The notes under the pieces were generated by a model, which did not search any database, was not told the origin of the DNA, and saw only the letters and a program-made list of their open reading frames with translations. The position numbers and the translations under genes are program-made. From Mycoplasma anserisalpingitidis (GTDB taxonomy: Bacteria > Bacillota_I > Bacilli_A > Mycoplasmatales > Metamycoplasmataceae): a stretch of DNA of 64,000 bases. Numbering within the stretch: the first letter of the stretch is position 1; the number at the start of each line of letters is the position of its first letter. Positions 51,814-62,818 of the stretch are shown here, one piece after another. Location: NCBI RefSeq assembly GCF_007858495.1, contig NZ_CP041663.1:558001-622000 (forward strand), in the 5' to 3' direction.

Positions 51814-53904
51814 TTAATCTTCGTCTTTTGATTGAATATTTCTACGTTTAATAATTTCATCAGAAATATTTTTTGGAGTTTTTTCATAATGATCAAATTG
51901 CATTTGATATGTTCCACGTCCACTTGTCATACTACGTAAATCTGTTGAATAACCAAACATTTCTGAAAGAGGAACTGCAGCTTTAACAATTGTAGCTCCA
52001 TCATTTCTTTGTTCTTGGTCATTAACAAGTCCTCTACGACGCGATAAGTCTCCGATAACATCTCCAATGTAATCACTAGGAACAACTACTGAAACATCCA
52101 TAATAGGTTCTAATAAAACTGTTCCAATTGCATCTTTAGCTTTTGTAAGAGCCTTAGAAGCAGCTATTTTGTAAGCCATTTCAGATGAGTCAACATCATG
52201 GTATGATCCATCAAATAATGTAGCTTTAATATCAATCATTGGGTAACCAGCTAAAATACCAGCAGCCATTTTTTCTTCAAGACCTTTTTGAATAGGTTTG
52301 ATATATTCCTTAGGAATTTTACCACCGACGATTTTGTCAACGAATTCAAACCCACCATCTGGATTAGGTTCAAATTTAAGTCAAACATGACCATATTGTC
52401 CTTTACCACCAGATTGTTTGATGTGTTTTCCTTCAACCTCTGCTGTTTTTGTGATTGTTTCACGGTATGATACTTGAGGTGCTCCAACTTTAGCTTGAAC
52501 ACCAAATTCACGTTTAAGACGGTCAACAATAATGTCTAAGTGTAATTCACCCATTCCGGCAATAATTGTTTGTCCTGTTTCTTCATCTGTGTATGTTCTA
52601 AATGTTGGATCTTCAGCTGCTAATTTTTGTAATCCTAATGATAATTTTTCTGTAGCAGCTTTTGATTCTGGTTCAAGAGCTTGTGAAATAACTGGTTCTG
52701 GGAATACCATTTTTTCAAGAACAAGTTTTTCTGATTTTTCTGAAAGTAATGTATCTCCAGTTGTTGTAAATTTAAGTCCAACTGCAGCAGCAATATCTCC
52801 AGCACGACATTCATCGATTTCTACACGACTATTTGCATGCATTTGTAAGATACGCCCAATACGTTCTTTTTCACCTTTTGTTGAGTTGTAAACGTATGTA
52901 CCTTTACTTAAAACTCCACGATAAACACGGAAGAATGTTAATGTTCCAACATAAGGATCGGTCATAACTTTGAATGCTAAAGCAGCGAATTCACCATCAT
53001 CTGTTGATTCAACATTAACTTGTTTATCCTCATATTCAGCTTTAATAGCTGGAATATCAATAGGTGATGGTAAGTAATCAACAACGGCGTCGATCATCTT
53101 CTTAACACCTTTATTTTTAAATGATGTTCCACAAACAGCTGGGAAAAATTCACTTGTTAATGTAGCTTTACGGATAGCTTCTTTGAAAGTTACTTCATCA
53201 ACTTCAGCTCCATCTAATACTAACATCATAAGATCTTCATCATAGTTAGCAACAGCTTCAAGTAATTCTTGACGTTTGATTTCAACAATATCTTTTAATT
53301 CTTCTGGAATTTCAATTTCAAATTCTTCTTCAACGGCTTCACCATTATATGTGAAAGCTCTTCTTGTTACTAAATCAACCATACCTTTAAAGTCAGCTTC
53401 TTGACCAATAGGTCATTGAATAGCAACTGCATTTCCACCTAAACGTGTTTTAACTGATTTAACCGCAGCAGCAAAGTCTGCTCCAGCTTTATCCATTTTG
53501 TTAACATAAACAATACGTGGAACTTTATAATTTGTAGCTTGTCTTCAAACTGTTTCAGTTTGAGGTTCAACTCCTGATTGAGCATCTAAAACCGCTACAG
53601 CACCATCTAATACACGTAATGAACGTTCAACCTCAACAGTAAAGTCAACGTGTCCTGGTGTATCGATAATGTTAATTCTTTTTCCTTTTCAGAAAGCTGT
53701 TGTAGCAGCTGATGTAATTGTGATACCACGTTCTTGTTCTTGAGCCATTCAGTCCATTTGGCTGGCTCCGTCGTGTGTTTCACCAATTTTGTGAATTTTA
53801 CCTGTGTGGAATAAAATTCTTTCTGTTGTTGTTGTTTTTCCTGCATCAATGTGGGCCATAATACCGATGTTACGGTAGTCTTTTAAGTCAAATTCTCTAG
53901 CCAT
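51814..53904 (-). CDS. fusA: elongation factor G
   Basis: A 696-residue translocase GTPase. The P-loop AHIDAGKTT is at 17-25, followed by [15 protein letters not shown] (TGA Trp), [18 protein letters not shown] and the domain III-V segments [18 protein letters not shown] and [21 protein letters not shown]. It is the third gene of an rpsL-rpsG-fusA str-type operon; tuf does not follow. The start is 15 bases after the rpsG stop. Confidence 0.98.
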
Positions 53905-53918
53905 AAATTAGAGTTTTA

Positions 53919-54389
53919 CTATCATCTAAAGTGAGCGAAAGCACGGTTGGCTTCAGCCATTTTGTGTGTATCTTCACGTTTTTTGATAGCTCCACCTGTT
54001 TTGTTTGATGCGTCGATGATTTCGTTAGCTAAACGAACATCCATTGTTTTTTCATTTCTAAGACGAGCATATTGAACTAATCATCTTAATGAAAGTGTTT
54101 GTTTTCTACGAGGAGAAACTTCGGTAGGAACTTGGTAGTTTGTCCCTCCAATTCTTCTTGTTCTGATTTCTAATTGTGGAGTAATATTTTCCACAGCTGC
54201 TAAGAAAACTTCCATTGGATCTTTTTGAGTTTTTTCTTTAACAATTTCAAATGCTGAGTATAAAATGTCTTGGGCGATTGATTTTTTACCATCTAACATA
54301 ATAGTATTAATTAACTTTGTAATTAAAACTGAGTTAAAAACTGGATCTGCAAGAACTTCTCTTATAGGTGCACTTTTCTTTCTTGACAT
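53919..54389 (-). CDS. rpsG: 30S ribosomal protein S7
   Basis: A 156-residue S7 with the usual core: [44 protein letters not shown] and [10 protein letters not shown] (TGA Trp). The end, FAHFRW, is followed by TAG. Member of the rpsL-rpsG-fusA operon. Confidence 0.97.
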
Positions 54390-54452
54390 ATTTTTCCTTT
54401 CTTTGAATTTTTAATTTTTGTTTTAGTTTCTTATATTAATTAATTTTATTTA

Positions 54453-54866
54453 TTATGCTTTAGGTTTTTTAGTTCCGTATAAACTACGACCTTGCATACG
54501 CTTGTTTACACCAGCAGCATCTTGAGTTCCACGAACGATGTGGTATCTAACCCCAGGTAAGTCTTTAACACGTCCTCCACGGATTAAAACAACTGAGTGT
54601 TCTTGTAAGTTGTGTCCTTCTCCTGGAATATATGCAGTAACTTCCATTCCGTTTGATAATTTAACACGAGCATATTTACGTAATGCTGAGTTAGGTTTTT
54701 TAGGTGTCATTGTAGCTACACGAGTACATACACCACGTTTGAATGGAGAAGCCATTTTTTTAGCTTTTTTAATTAATGTGTTGTAGGTTACACTTAAAGC
54801 AGGAGCGTTTTGTTTCTTAATTTTTGATTCACGTCCATTTGTAACCAATTGGTTAATTGTAGGCAT
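54453..54866 (-). CDS. rpsL: 30S ribosomal protein S12
   Basis: A 137-residue S12. [15 protein letters not shown], then [20 protein letters not shown] (the decoding-centre Lys and Pro residues intact), [20 protein letters not shown] and the [12 protein letters not shown] tail. The KPNSALRK segment is the wild-type streptomycin-sensitive form. First gene of the str-type operon. Confidence 0.98.
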   Translation of the reverse strand: MPTINQLVTNGRESKIKKQNAPALSVTYNTLIKKAKKMASPFKRGVCTRVATMTPKKPNSALRKYARVKLSNGMEVTAYIPGEGHNLQEHSVVLIRGGRVKDLPGVRYHIVRGTQDAAGVNKRMQGRSLYGTKKPKA

Positions 54867-55004
54867 TTCATTTTCCTTTCTTTTTTATTTGTTAAACCTA
54901 TTATAAATAACTGTATTATTATATAACAACTTACCCGAGTGTATCGATTTTTTTTAGTTTTTTTATTCCTATAAAATAGGTGTTTTCGTAAAAATAAAAC
55001 AAAA

Positions 55005-55030
55005 AAACAAATACATTAAAATATTTGTTT
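55005..55030 (-). terminator. terminator of the Rho-N-tailed membrane-protein gene
   Basis: AAACAAATA (55005-55013) and TATTTGTTT (55022-55030). A T-rich run follows on the minus strand. Confidence 0.75.
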
Positions 55031-55032
55031 CA

Positions 55033-55995
55033 TTATTTTTCTGTTTTTGTATAAATATATATTTTTTCTGCTAATTCTTCTTTAGTTAGATCTTCATATC
55101 CAAAAATATTTAATTTCTCAGCAATCTTGAATAATTTTTGATTTGGTAATTCTAATAATTTTTTAATTTCTTCTTCTCTTTGCGAATCTTCTTTGGATAT
55201 GTTTTTTTCTTTACTATGCGAAGATTTATTTATTTCAAACTCTTCGGTTTCATCAACCTCTTTTGCATTTTGTTGAGCTTCCTCATCTTTAATATTTTGA
55301 TATGAATTTGGATTTCTATAAAAATCACCCATAAATGGATTGTACATTCCATAAGGATTATTAGGATTTTGACTCATGTTTTCCTTCATCATTTTCATAA
55401 ATTCTTCTTGTTGCTTCATGAATTCGATTCTAATAAATGCTTTTCTAATGGCTGATACTTCTCTTCCCAATAAAATTCCAAAAATTATAGTTATGACTGA
55501 TTGAAAAATATTTAACCCCATAATTGCCAGAGGGAATTTACCAATCACATTTACATTTTTATAAAAAATACTAAAATCATCAATTAAAGTAAGAAAATTA
55601 ATAAGATTGATGAAAACTGTAAGATAAACTAGATAAACAACTAGTTGATTCAAATGTTTAAAATTTTTCTTATCATAAGAACTCTGAACACCAAAGACAT
55701 AAAATACTAATAGTGCTAAATTATAGATAACTTGTGTTATAACATTTTGTAAAAACTTTTGTTTGATGTTGTTTAAGTCACTCATAGTAAGTGTTTTAGA
55801 GCCGGCATCAATCAAAGAGGGATCTACATTATTAAAGTCTGCAAAGTAAAATAGAACGATGTTAATTATTGAAATTAATACAAGAACTAGTAAAAATGCA
55901 AAGTAACTTCAAACTCAAAATCTAAATGTCGATTTTTCGAAAGATCATAATTTTTCAGTTGTACCTTGTTTAAGGTAATCACTCTTTTTTAACAT
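55033..55995 (-). CDS. four-span membrane protein with Rho N-terminal/SAP-like tail
   Basis: A 320-residue protein. A short N-terminus precedes a helix (FWVWSYFAFLLVLVLISIIN, Trp by TGA) and three more hydrophobic segments up to residue about 180 (including ITQVIYNLALLVFYVFGVQS). A Met/Asn-rich linker (MKENMSQNPNNPYGMYNPF) and an acidic stretch follow. The last 45 residues (LLELPNQKLFKIAEKLNI, then LTKEELAEKI) resemble a Rho N-terminal or SAP-type helical nucleic-acid-binding module. The combination of membrane anchor and such a tail is unusual. Upstream of it is rluD, 34 bases away on the same strand. Confidence 0.75.
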
Positions 55996-56029
55996 TTTAT
56001 TCCTTTCTATATTTCATAATTTGTTTAAA

Positions 56030-56953
56030 TTATAGCTTATTATTTTCTTTTAATTGTTCAAAATTGTAGTCACTAATATTGAATTGAATTGGCGGATTGC
56101 TATATAAAATAATATGTTTTTCTGTTATAGGGTGAATAAATTCTAATTTATATGCATGAAGTCTTTGATTAAAATCATCTACAGCATTTCCATAAACTGG
56201 ATCTCCATAAACTGGATTTTTGATATAAGCTAAATGTACTCTTATTTGGTGAGTTCTCCCAGTTTCAAGTTCACACTTGACAAGTGATAATGGCTTATTT
56301 TCATAATAAAAAGTTTTTAATAGCTCAATATGAGTTATGGCCTCTTTTGAATTAACTGATGTTACAGTCATTTGTTGTCTATTTTTCGGATCTCGCCCTA
56401 TTGGTAGATTTAATTTTATTTTACTTGAACTAAGGACACCTTCGCAAATTGCAACATAAGAACGTTTAATATTATGTTGTTTGAATTCATCAGTCAAAAT
56501 TTTGTGAATCTCATTATTTTTAGCAATCATTAATAAACCAGAAGTATCCTTGTCAATTCTATGAACAATACCCGGTCTTAATAGTCCATTTTCATTAGAT
56601 AAATTATTTTTAAAATGGTATAAAAGACCATTCACAAGAGTGTCATTTGTGTGACCTGGAGCTGGATGAACAACTAAATCGCTTGGTTTGTCTATTACCA
56701 ATAAATCATCATCTTCATAAACAACATTAATTTCCATTTTTTTTGGCTTAACATCGGTTTCTTTATCTAATAATCTAACTATTTCTATTATTTGACCTTC
56801 TCTAACAATATATTTAGGCTTTATAACATTTGTTCCATTAACAAAAACTGCTCTTTGTTCGATTAAAGACTTAATATCATTTCTTGAAATTTCAGTATTA
56901 TTGCTGATGTATTTGTCAATTCTTTCTTTGTAAGTTACTTCTAATTTAATCAT
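56030..56953 (-). CDS. rluD: RluA/RluD-family 23S rRNA pseudouridine synthase
   Basis: A 307-residue pseudouridine synthase. An N-terminal S4 domain (ERIDKYISNN, then DIKSLIEQRAVFVNG) precedes the catalytic domain, with LLVIDKPSDLVVHPAPGH, the signature HRIDKDTSGLL (catalytic Asp at about 134) and ETGRTHQIRVH. It starts MIKLEVTYKE with no upstream ribosome site. RluD is the best guess within the family; position on 23S rRNA cannot be told. Confidence 0.92.
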   Translation of the reverse strand: MIKLEVTYKERIDKYISNNTEISRNDIKSLIEQRAVFVNGTNVIKPKYIVREGQIIEIVRLLDKETDVKPKKMEINVVYEDDDLLVIDKPSDLVVHPAPGHTNDTLVNGLLYHFKNNLSNENGLLRPGIVHRIDKDTSGLLMIAKNNEIHKILTDEFKQHNIKRSYVAICEGVLSSSKIKLNLPIGRDPKNRQQMTVTSVNSKEAITHIELLKTFYYENKPLSLVKCELETGRTHQIRVHLAYIKNPVYGDPVYGNAVDDFNQRLHAYKLEFIHPITEKHIILYSNPPIQFNISDYNFEQLKENNKL

Positions 56954-57038
56954 ATTGATTATTATACATAATAACTTTTTTTAATAATATGAATTCAAAA
57001 CTTTTCTTATTCATTTTTTCACAACTAAATTGCAAAAT

Positions 57039-57061
57039 AAAAAGTCAAACTAATGACTTTT
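57039..57061 (-). terminator. nox terminator
   Basis: AAAAGTCA (57040-57047) and TGACTTTT (57054-57061). A T-rich run follows on the minus strand. Confidence 0.75.
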
Positions 57062-57077
57062 CTTGTTGTATTATAAA

Positions 57078-58451
57078 TTAAGCCTTGTATTTAATTCCTA
57101 ATGCATTTAACATAGGCATTAAGAAGAAATTGAATGGCTTGTTGAAGTGTGGTAAGAAGAATACGTCTGTTAAAGCAATTTCTGGAAGAGTCATTCTTCT
57201 TTGAATTGCTAATGCAAACATATAAACAACTTCAACGTGAATGTCTTTTTCTCATGAACCAATTTGAACACCAAGAAGTCTTAATGAATCTCTTTCATAA
57301 GTAATCTTCATTGCTACTTTACTGTAGTGACCAACAAATTCACAACGGTCATTATCCATTCAATATTCTTCACCAATATTATCAGCTTTTAATCCGGCAG
57401 CAACAGCAGTTTGTTTTGTAAATCCTGTTGAAGCGTAGTGACAGTCAAATACATTAATTGCATTTGTTCCAGCTACACCCGGAAATGGAACGTGAAGTCC
57501 AGCTAAATCTAAAGCAGCAACTAATCCAGATTTAACAGCATTTGTTGCCAAAGCAACGTGTGAGTAATCATTTGTTACACAGTTTTTAAGTGCACATGAG
57601 TCACCAATTGCATAAATATCTTTATCTGAAATTGAACGTTGAAACTCATCAACCTTAATAGCACCGTTTGGTAATTTTTCAACATCGGCTAAAGCATCAG
57701 TTCTAGGTTTAAATCCAATACATAAAATTACTAAATCGGCTTTAAATTGATCTTTGTCTGTAACAACAGATGAAACATTAACTCCATCCTTTGAAGTAAA
57801 TTCAACAACTTTTTGACCTAGCGCTAATTTAACACCAGATTTTTCCATTCTTTGTTCCATTTCATGTGTGAATTCTTCATCGAAATAATTAGGGATAACT
57901 CTTTCTTGTAAGTCAATTAATGTAACATTTTTACCTTTTTGGTGGAATGCTTCAACTAATTCAACTCCAATGTATCCAGCGCCAACAACTACAACATTTT
58001 TAACTTTCTTATCATTTGCCTTTTCAACAATTTCTTCTGCATGTTGGTAAAGTTTTGATAATAAAATGTTTTTGTATTCACGTCCTTTGAAAGCTGGTTC
58101 GATTGGTCATGTGCCACCAGCAAACACTAATTTATCGTAAGAATCAGTAAATTCTTTACCACTTTTGTTATCTCTTACAACAACAGTTTTCGAAGCTCTA
58201 TCAATTTTAATAACTTCATGGTTTGTTTTTAAATCTACACCATATTGATTTCTTAAAATTTCTGGTGAAGAGTAAAATAAAGCAGAAGGGTCACTAAAAG
58301 CTCCACCTACTCAAATCGCAATTCCACACCCTAAAAATGATGTGTTAGTATTTCTATCATATGCTACAACTTCAGCATTTGGATTTACAGTTTTAAGGGT
58401 TCTTAAAAAAGAAGTTCCAGCGTGGTTGGCACCTACAACTAAAATTTTCAT
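57078..58451 (-). CDS. nox: NADH oxidase (water-forming)
   Basis: A 457-residue flavoenzyme that oxidises NADH with O2. KILVVGANHAGTSF is the FAD-binding start, and the redox-active Cys lies in FLGCGIA (Cys42), matching Cys42 of the enterococcal enzyme. The NAD-binding VVVVGAGYIGVELVE, the FAD-proximal DIYAIGDSCALKN and the dimerisation domain LRLLGVQIGSWEKD follow, with several TGA Trp codons. It regenerates NAD in an organism without a respiratory chain. The start has AAAGGATATT. Confidence 0.96.
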
Positions 58452-58612
58452 AATATCCTTTCGTATAAATAAAATTATTAATTGAATTTATCTATTTTTT
58501 CATTAATAATTAAGTTTATTTTATCACTTATTAACTTAAAAATAGATTTTTTTCATAAATGTGGAAATGTGGAAAATCACTGCTTTTGACAATTACAAAT
58601 ATTTATTTTTAA

Positions 58613-59113
58613 CTAAAAATTCTTGAATTCTACACTTAAAATCACTTTATTTTTAAGGTCTATTTTAACTTTAGCATAACTGAAAGAGCTACCAAAACGT
58701 GGATAAGTTATGCTACCTGGGTTTATAAACGCTGGATAGTTATCTTTAGATTCAAAATAATTTGGAAAATGAGTGTGTCCATAAATGATTAAGTCATTAT
58801 TTTTATATTTTAAGAATGTAGATCTTAGTTTATGATAATCCATTAAAGTGTTATAGTTTCCAAATTCATGTCCATGAGTTAAGACAAACTTAAAGTTAGA
58901 AATTGTAACTTCAACAACACTATCTAGTGAACTTAAAAAATCATTGTTTCCACATACTGCAAAATTAAAATGTTTGTTAACTCAACTATCATTTAGCTCA
59001 CTGTCTCCACTGAAAAAAGAAATATCATAATTTTCATGTTTTAAAATTTCTTCTGCTTTACGATAATTGCCATGAATATCAGACATACATAAAATTTCGA
59101 TTGTTTCATTCAT
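58613..59113 (-). CDS. YfcE/MJ0936-type metallophosphoesterase
   Basis: A 166-residue calcineurin-like phosphodiesterase. The five metal motifs appear in order: CMSDIHGN (about 10), GDSELND, CGNND, LTHGHEFG and YGHTH (about 118), then INPGSITYPR. Such proteins hydrolyse phosphodiesters in nucleotides; the true substrate is unknown. The start lies 30 bases from the divergent PQ-loop gene. Confidence 0.9.
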
Positions 59114-59143
59114 AATCTAATTATAAAAAAAATAAAATAGTTT

Positions 59144-59857
59144 ATGATTTTAAATATGCTACAAATTTTTAATGATATATCTAATTATGCAACAATTATT
59201 TTTACAGTTGCATTAAGCATTCCACAATTAATAAAACTTTTAAAAGATAAAAAAACAGGGGAAATCAATTTTTATTCATTTTGAATTTTTCACATTGGAA
59301 TCTGTTTATGAGTTTTCTTCGGTGCATTAAGCAATACGGAAAACCCTTATATTTTAAAAAATGTTGTTATTGCAGACGGAATTAGTTGTTTGCTAAATGG
59401 TTTAATGACATACATGCTTTACCACTTCAAAAAGGAATTTAGTAAAAAAATAAAACTTTATGCAGCCTTAGGTGTTTTAGTATCTTGAATAATAACCGGA
59501 ACAATGGTAATACTTTATATTGCTTTACCAAATTTCAGACTTACTCCTTTACAAAATTCAATTTTCGGAGCTATAGCACCGGCATTTACTACTTTCTCAT
59601 TTTTACCTCAATTGATAACATCAATAAAAACAAAACAATGAAGAGGAATCACTTCATGAATGTTTGTTTTATATGAAGTTAATAATATTTTCTGAATAAT
59701 CTTCTGAACAACTTCAATGGGATTAAATGGCATTTTATGGGACTTGGTAATAGGTTTAGCATGACAAATTGTTTCGCTTTGCATTTATGCGTACCAACTT
59801 ACAATGACAGTTATTGATGAACAAAAATTCAAGAAATCTCAAAGAAAACAAGCGTAA
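59144..59857 (+). CDS. PQ-loop (SWEET-like) membrane protein
   Basis: A 237-residue protein with about seven membrane helices and two PQ-loop units. The first is TVALSIPQLIKLLKDKKTGE with INFYSFWIF, the second FSFLPQLITSIKTKQWRGIT with SWMFVLYEVNN. The two-unit, seven-helix layout is that of SWEET and related transporters. The substrate could be a sugar or an amino acid. Trp codons are TGA. It ends in an AAGAGCT-type hairpin shared with the convergent gene. Confidence 0.85.
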
Positions 59858-59860
59858 GAA

Positions 59861-59883
59861 AAGAGCTCTAAAGCTCTTTTTTC
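59861..59883. terminator. bidirectional terminator after the PQ-loop gene
   Basis: AGAGCT (59862-59867), loop CTAA, AGCTCT (59872-59877), then T7 on the plus side. The stop codon of the convergent gene (59868-59870) lies in the loop, so the end of that gene is inside the hairpin. Confidence 0.8.
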
Positions 59884-60374
59884 ATTCTTTTTACAACTTC
59901 ATCAATATCAAAAAGTGAGTAACCAATCAGACCAGTTTCTTCATCGAAATCAATCATAATAAAGTCACGACAACCATCAAATAAGAATCTACCAATTATT
60001 CTAAGAGCAGTGTCATTTCCTTCGACTTGTCTCACAGATTCACTATAAAATTCAACATCCGTAGGACAAAAATTATCAAATAGGAATTTTTTTAAATCTT
60101 TTGTTATATTTTTTAATTTATATTTATTAGCAAGTTGCTCTCACATTTTTTTAGTCTTTGGCAAGTCTTCCACAAGACAATCAATTGTAAAAAATACAAT
60201 ATCATCAAACTCATTAATCATTTCTTCAAAAATATTCAATGTATCATCATCTATGTATGTTCCTGGCTCAGTTAAAATTCTGAAAAAATCAAGTTCTTCT
60301 TTACCTTCTCAAACTAGCCCATCAGGATCATTAAAATTTATTTCTCCAAAAAAACGGTGTTTTTTTACCTTCAT
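59868..60374 (-). CDS. hypothetical acidic cytosolic protein, DUF2004-like
   Basis: A 168-residue acidic protein. MKVKKHRFFGEINF and the following W(TGA)EGKEELDFF resemble the beginning of DUF2004-type proteins. A middle helical part (CLVEDLPKTKKMWEQLANKY) and a C-terminal half with RFLFDGCRDFIMIDFDEETG follow. No catalytic motif is visible and the family match is tentative. The start follows AGGAGTAGA. It is convergent with the PQ-loop gene. Confidence 0.65.
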
Positions 60375-60431
60375 TCTACTCCTTTGCATTTTAAATATTA
60401 TATATAGTAAAGGACTAAAATAAATAAAAAA

Positions 60432-60449
60432 AACTTAATATTTTAAGTT
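60432..60449 (-). terminator. rpmB terminator
   Basis: AACTTAA (60432-60438) and TTAAGTT (60443-60449). A T run follows on the minus strand. Confidence 0.65.
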
Positions 60450-60465
60450 GATCAATCTTAAAGTA

Positions 60466-60660
60466 TTAAGCAATAACATTATTTTTCTTAAGAGTTTTAA
60501 TTGTTTTAGCACTAACTCTTAAAGTTTTTGTACCAGAAGCAGTTTTAATTTTAACTTTTTGGAGATTAACATTAAATTTTCTTCTTGAAGCGTTCATAGC
60601 ATGTGAACGTTTATTTCCAAATTGTGGTCCTTTACCTGAAATTTGATCTCTTCTTGACAT
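60466..60660 (-). CDS. rpmB: 50S ribosomal protein L28
   Basis: A 64-residue L28: [20 protein letters not shown] and [18 protein letters not shown], then a Lys-rich [12 protein letters not shown] end. The ribosome site is AAAGGAGTCCTC. Confidence 0.97.
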   Translation of the reverse strand: MSRRDQISGKGPQFGNKRSHAMNASRRKFNVNLQKVKIKTASGTKTLRVSAKTIKTLKKNNVIA

Positions 60661-60831
60661 GAGGACTCCTTTCTAATATATTAGCTAATAAATAGGCTTA
60701 TTTATTATATAGAATTTTTTAATATAGCAAAAAACTTTTTTATCCAGAATCAAAAGTTTATAATTTAACCAAAAATGAAAACAAACTTAAACTTTTTACA
60801 CAAAACTAGTGAACTTTTCATGCACAAACGA

Positions 60832-60859
60832 TTTACAAAAAAAGTAAAAATGGTATAAT
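60832..60859 (+). promoter_or_regulatory. proS promoter
   Basis: TTTACA (60832-60837), 16-base spacer, TATAAT (60854-60859). The ATG of proS is at 60867, eight bases on, leaving almost no leader. Confidence 0.75.
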
Positions 60860-60866
60860 GGTCAAT

Positions 60867-62303
60867 ATGAATAAATTAGAAAAAATTACACCTTTAGAAC
60901 AAGACTTTGCTAAATGATATACAGACGTAGTAAAACAAGGGCAATTGATTGCTTATGGACCTGCTAAAGGTACATTAGTTTTTAAACCAAATTCTTACGG
61001 AATTTGAGAATTAATTCAAGAAAACTTGAATAAAATCTTTAAGCAAAAAGGAATTCAAAACGTTTATTTACCTCTTTTAATACCTCAAAAGTTATTTGAA
61101 CTTGAAAAAGAACATGTTAATGGTTTTAATCCAGAATTAGCAACCGTAACTAGGGTAGGAGACCGAGAATTATCTGAAAAATTCTACATCCGCCCTACTT
61201 CAGAAGTTTTATTTGCCAACTTGTTCAAAAATTCAATTGAATCTTACAAAGATCTTCCAATTATTTACAATCAATGAGCTAATGTGCTTAGATGAGAGAA
61301 GACTACTAATCCATTTTTAAGAAGCAGGGAATTCTTATGACAAGAAGGCCACACATGTCACTCTAATGCTTTAGAGGCAAGAAAATTAACAAGAGAAATG
61401 ATCAAGGTTTATGCAAAATTCTTGAAGAAATATTTAGCTATCCCTGTTATTATTGGTAAAAAAACTTCACACGAAAAATTTGCTGGCGCCTGTTCAACAT
61501 ATACAATCGAAGCTATGATGAAAGATGGAAGAGCATTGCAAGCTGGAACCAGCCATTATTTAGCTCAAAACTTTTCTAAGCCATATGAAATTATCTTTAA
61601 AAATCAAGACAATGAATACATCAATGTATTCCAAACTTCATGAGGTGTTTCTACTCGCTTATTAGGAGCAATTATTATGACTCACGGGGATAATCATGGA
61701 ATAGTGATACCTCCTAGAGTTGCGCCTACACAAATTGATATTTTAGAATTATTTGCTGATAAAAATGATGAGGTTAAAGAAGTTTCTAAAAAGTTAAACA
61801 AAGAGTTATCTAAAAAATGAAGAGTTAGAGTTGATTCAACTAATAAGAACCCTGGTTTTAAGGCAGCAAACAGTGAAATTCAAGGAACCCCACTTAGAAT
61901 AGAAATTGGGCCAAGAGATCTTGAAAATAAAAATGTGACAGTTGTAAGAAGAGATACACTAGAAAAAATTACTGTAAAAGTTAAAGACATCAAAAACCTT
62001 GTCGGAACACTTTTAGACGATATTCATGAAAATCTCTATGAAAAAGCATTAGAAAGATTGAATAAGAACAGTGTTACTGTGTTTACTTATGATGATTTTA
62101 AAAAAGAAATTAACAATGGTAAATTTGTAACAGCACCATTTTGTTGTTTAGATGAAGCTGAAGTAAAAATCAAAGAAGAAACAGGAGCATCAACTAGATG
62201 TATTCCTTTGAAATTAGATAAACCTGAAAAAAACAAAAAATGTATTTTTGAAGAATGCAAAAAAGAAACAAACAGATATGTTGTTTTTGCTAAATCATAC
62301 TAA
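60867..62303 (+). CDS. proS: prolyl-tRNA synthetase, eukaryote/archaeon-like type
   Basis: A 478-residue class II synthetase of the shorter type without the bacterial editing insertion. Motif 2 ([23 protein letters not shown]) and the motif 3 region ([23 protein letters not shown]) are clear. The C-terminal zinc-like domain follows ([37 protein letters not shown]). This form is common in mycoplasmas. Trp codons are TGA. There is no ribosome site and the ATG is eight bases after a consensus -10, so the mRNA is probably leaderless. Confidence 0.96.
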
Positions 62304-62317
62304 TTTATAACTATTAT

Positions 62318-62363
62318 AAATAAGTGTCTCGCCACTTTATTGTGGAAAAAACACTTATTTTTT
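62318..62363 (+). terminator. proS terminator
   Basis: AAATAAGTGT (62318-62327) pairs with ACACTTATTT (62351-62360), with an inner CCAC/GTGG stem, then T6. Confidence 0.75.
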
Positions 62364-62416
62364 ATTTTATTTTTCTTCCAATTTGTTCAATGTTAATATT
62401 TAATTGGAGGTATTAG

Positions 62417-62818
62417 ATGAGAAATGATGAAAAAAGTATGACAAAAAGTCAGATAATTAAAAATATAGTTGAAACAAATCGACTAGGAAAGACAATAAAT
62501 GAAATTAGAAAGAATGGACAAAGCAATAATTCAATACAATATCAACTACCTAAAGATTTCCAAATTGATTGAGAAGATGAGGATATTGACTGAAATTGAG
62601 AAACAGAATATGTTAAATTTATACTAAAAAATATGACAAAAATTAATTCTATGATTATAGAAAAAACATATATACAAAATAACAATTTAAAAGATAAAAA
62701 TTGATATAAGGAATATTTTTCAAAAACTACTTTCTATAAAAAGAAGAAACAAGCTGAATTGGAGTTTTTAACACTTTATTTTGCAAGTAGGACTAATAAA
62801 CAATATATCGCACATTAG
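62417..62818 (+). CDS. hypothetical protein, first gene of the last operon
   Basis: A 133-residue charged protein starting MRNDEKSMTKSQIIKNIVE, with an acidic Trp-rich middle (IDWEDEDIDWNWETE, Trp all TGA) and a basic end (TTFYKKKKQAELEFL). It looks like a small DNA- or RNA-associated protein, but I recognise no family. The ribosome site is ATTGGAGGTATTAG. It overlaps the next gene by 38 bases. Confidence 0.7.

Noticed and set aside
53607..53849. Gln-rich frame inside fusA
   Set aside because: A shadow of fusA on the same strand with no start signal; fusA itself is fully conserved there.
58559..58574. Tandem ATGTGGAA repeats as DnaA boxes
   Set aside because: They match TTATCCACA poorly, only two occur, and no dnaA or dnaN is nearby.
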